64,000 nucleotides of DNA, taken from the NCBI RefSeq assembly GCF_900176165.1, contig NZ_FWWU01000009.1:518001-582000 (forward strand), read 5' to 3'. How positions within the stretch are numbered: position 1 is the stretch's first letter; the number at the start of each line of letters is the position of its first letter. The stretch comes from Deinococcus hopiensis KR-140. Its GTDB lineage: Bacteria; Deinococcota; Deinococci; Deinococcales; Deinococcaceae. A program made the position numbers and the translations under genes. Below the pieces are notes generated by a model. That model ran no database searches, had not been told where the DNA came from, and was given only the letters and a program-made list of their open reading frames with translations. Positions 63,684 through 64,000 of the stretch are shown here, piece after piece.

Positions 63684-64000
63684 AGCCTTCAAGTTCCGCC
63701 TGTTCCCGAATGTGGCCCAGGAAAAGGCGCTGGACGCCACGCTGTACCTGCGCCGGGGCCTTTACAACGCCGGTTTGCAAGAACGGCGTGATGCTTACCG
63801 GAAGTGTGGTGTGTCCGTCAGCTACTGCGGGCGGAGACGCGCCCTGACCGAAATCGAGGCCGATTTACCGGAGTACAAGGGCGTCCACTCGCAGGTGCTT
63901 GACGTGATGGAGCGGCTTGACAAGTCCTTCAAGGGCTTTTTCCGCCGCGTGAGATCCGGCGTTAAGGCCGGGTATCCGAGGTTCAAAGGGAGGTTGCACG
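63673..64000 (+). CDS. tnpB: IS605 OrfB/TnpB-type protein, N-terminal part (partial at right edge)
   Basis: The frame starts with ATG at 63673, inside the end of tnpA, and is open to the window end (109 residues). It reads HKAFKFRLFPNVAQEKALDATL, the helix-turn-helix start of OrfB/TnpB, and ends with SFKGFFRRVRSGVKAGYPRFKG, the usual region before the RuvC-like core. TnpB is an RNA-guided nuclease that helps keep the element; its catalytic part lies outside the window. Confidence 0.85.
   Translation, partial: MGHKAFKFRLFPNVAQEKALDATLYLRRGLYNAGLQERRDAYRKCGVSVSYCGRRRALTEIEADLPEYKGVHSQVLDVMERLDKSFKGFFRRVRSGVKAGYPRFKGRLH

Overview
The window is a high-GC, densely packed bacterial chromosome segment that reads as a Deinococcus (Deinococcus-Thermus) genome. 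The assignment rests on gene content: gnd-zwf-opcA-pgl, a paa operon with a Thermus-type PaaR operator, frequent GTG starts, many 4-base ATGA/GTGA gene overlaps, a valS T-box, AzlCD, DUF4388 and DUF3291 proteins, and IS200/IS605 remnants. It is inference from protein resemblance read by eye; no database search was possible.

Layout. 1-1943: the end of an SRPBCC gene, then a 1.6 kb gene-poor block with lower GC. 1944-6381: oxidative pentose phosphate operon (gnd, zwf, opcA, pgl). 6692-12007: secreted M16 peptidase, queG, a SnoaL-like protein and a secreted glutaminyl cyclase. 12008-14374: decayed DNA with a PadR regulator and a wrecked partner gene carrying a dispersed repeat. 14375-17088: thioredoxin-like protein, amino-acid ABC binding protein and permease (no ATPase), paired SMR exporters. 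17089-22763: degraded DNA, an AraC remnant, azlCD, a PASTA pseudokinase-like protein and a cysteine desulfurase. 22763-23468: an HD-domain pseudogene broken by two different dispersed repeats.

23470-31765: NIF3-like protein with a small P-loop kinase, an orphan sugar-binding protein, and a Nudix-valS unit led by a T-box riboswitch, then GNAT and DUF4388 genes. 31916-36984: NDH-2, SlyD, MoeA, a CoA-binding protein and HemL. 37130-39619: a large secreted G8/beta-helix protein resembling CEMIP. 39683-48243: mostly one minus-strand block in which a TPP riboswitch leads tbpA, thiP, a secreted class-A-like serine hydrolase and a thiQ-type ATPase, followed nearby by a thiamine pyrophosphokinase. This looks like a thiamine uptake and activation locus with an odd hydrolase inside.

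48270-55722: a degraded and an intact Nudix gene, a MarR-MFS efflux unit with a clear palindromic operator, a frameshifted HAD phosphatase coupled to acpS, and a single-chain MNT-HEPN protein (a fused MntA/HepT toxin-antitoxin pair). 55723-62982: RidA, the paaABCD epoxidase genes under a PaaR-type operator, YdeI, methionine aminopeptidase and paaZ. 62983-64000: a second copy of one dispersed repeat next to an IS200/IS605 element with a frameshifted tnpA and a tnpB running off the end.

The most unusual features are the MNT-HEPN fusion, the hydrolase in the TPP-controlled operon, two families of short repeats with inverted ends that have damaged genes, and the CEMIP-like protein.
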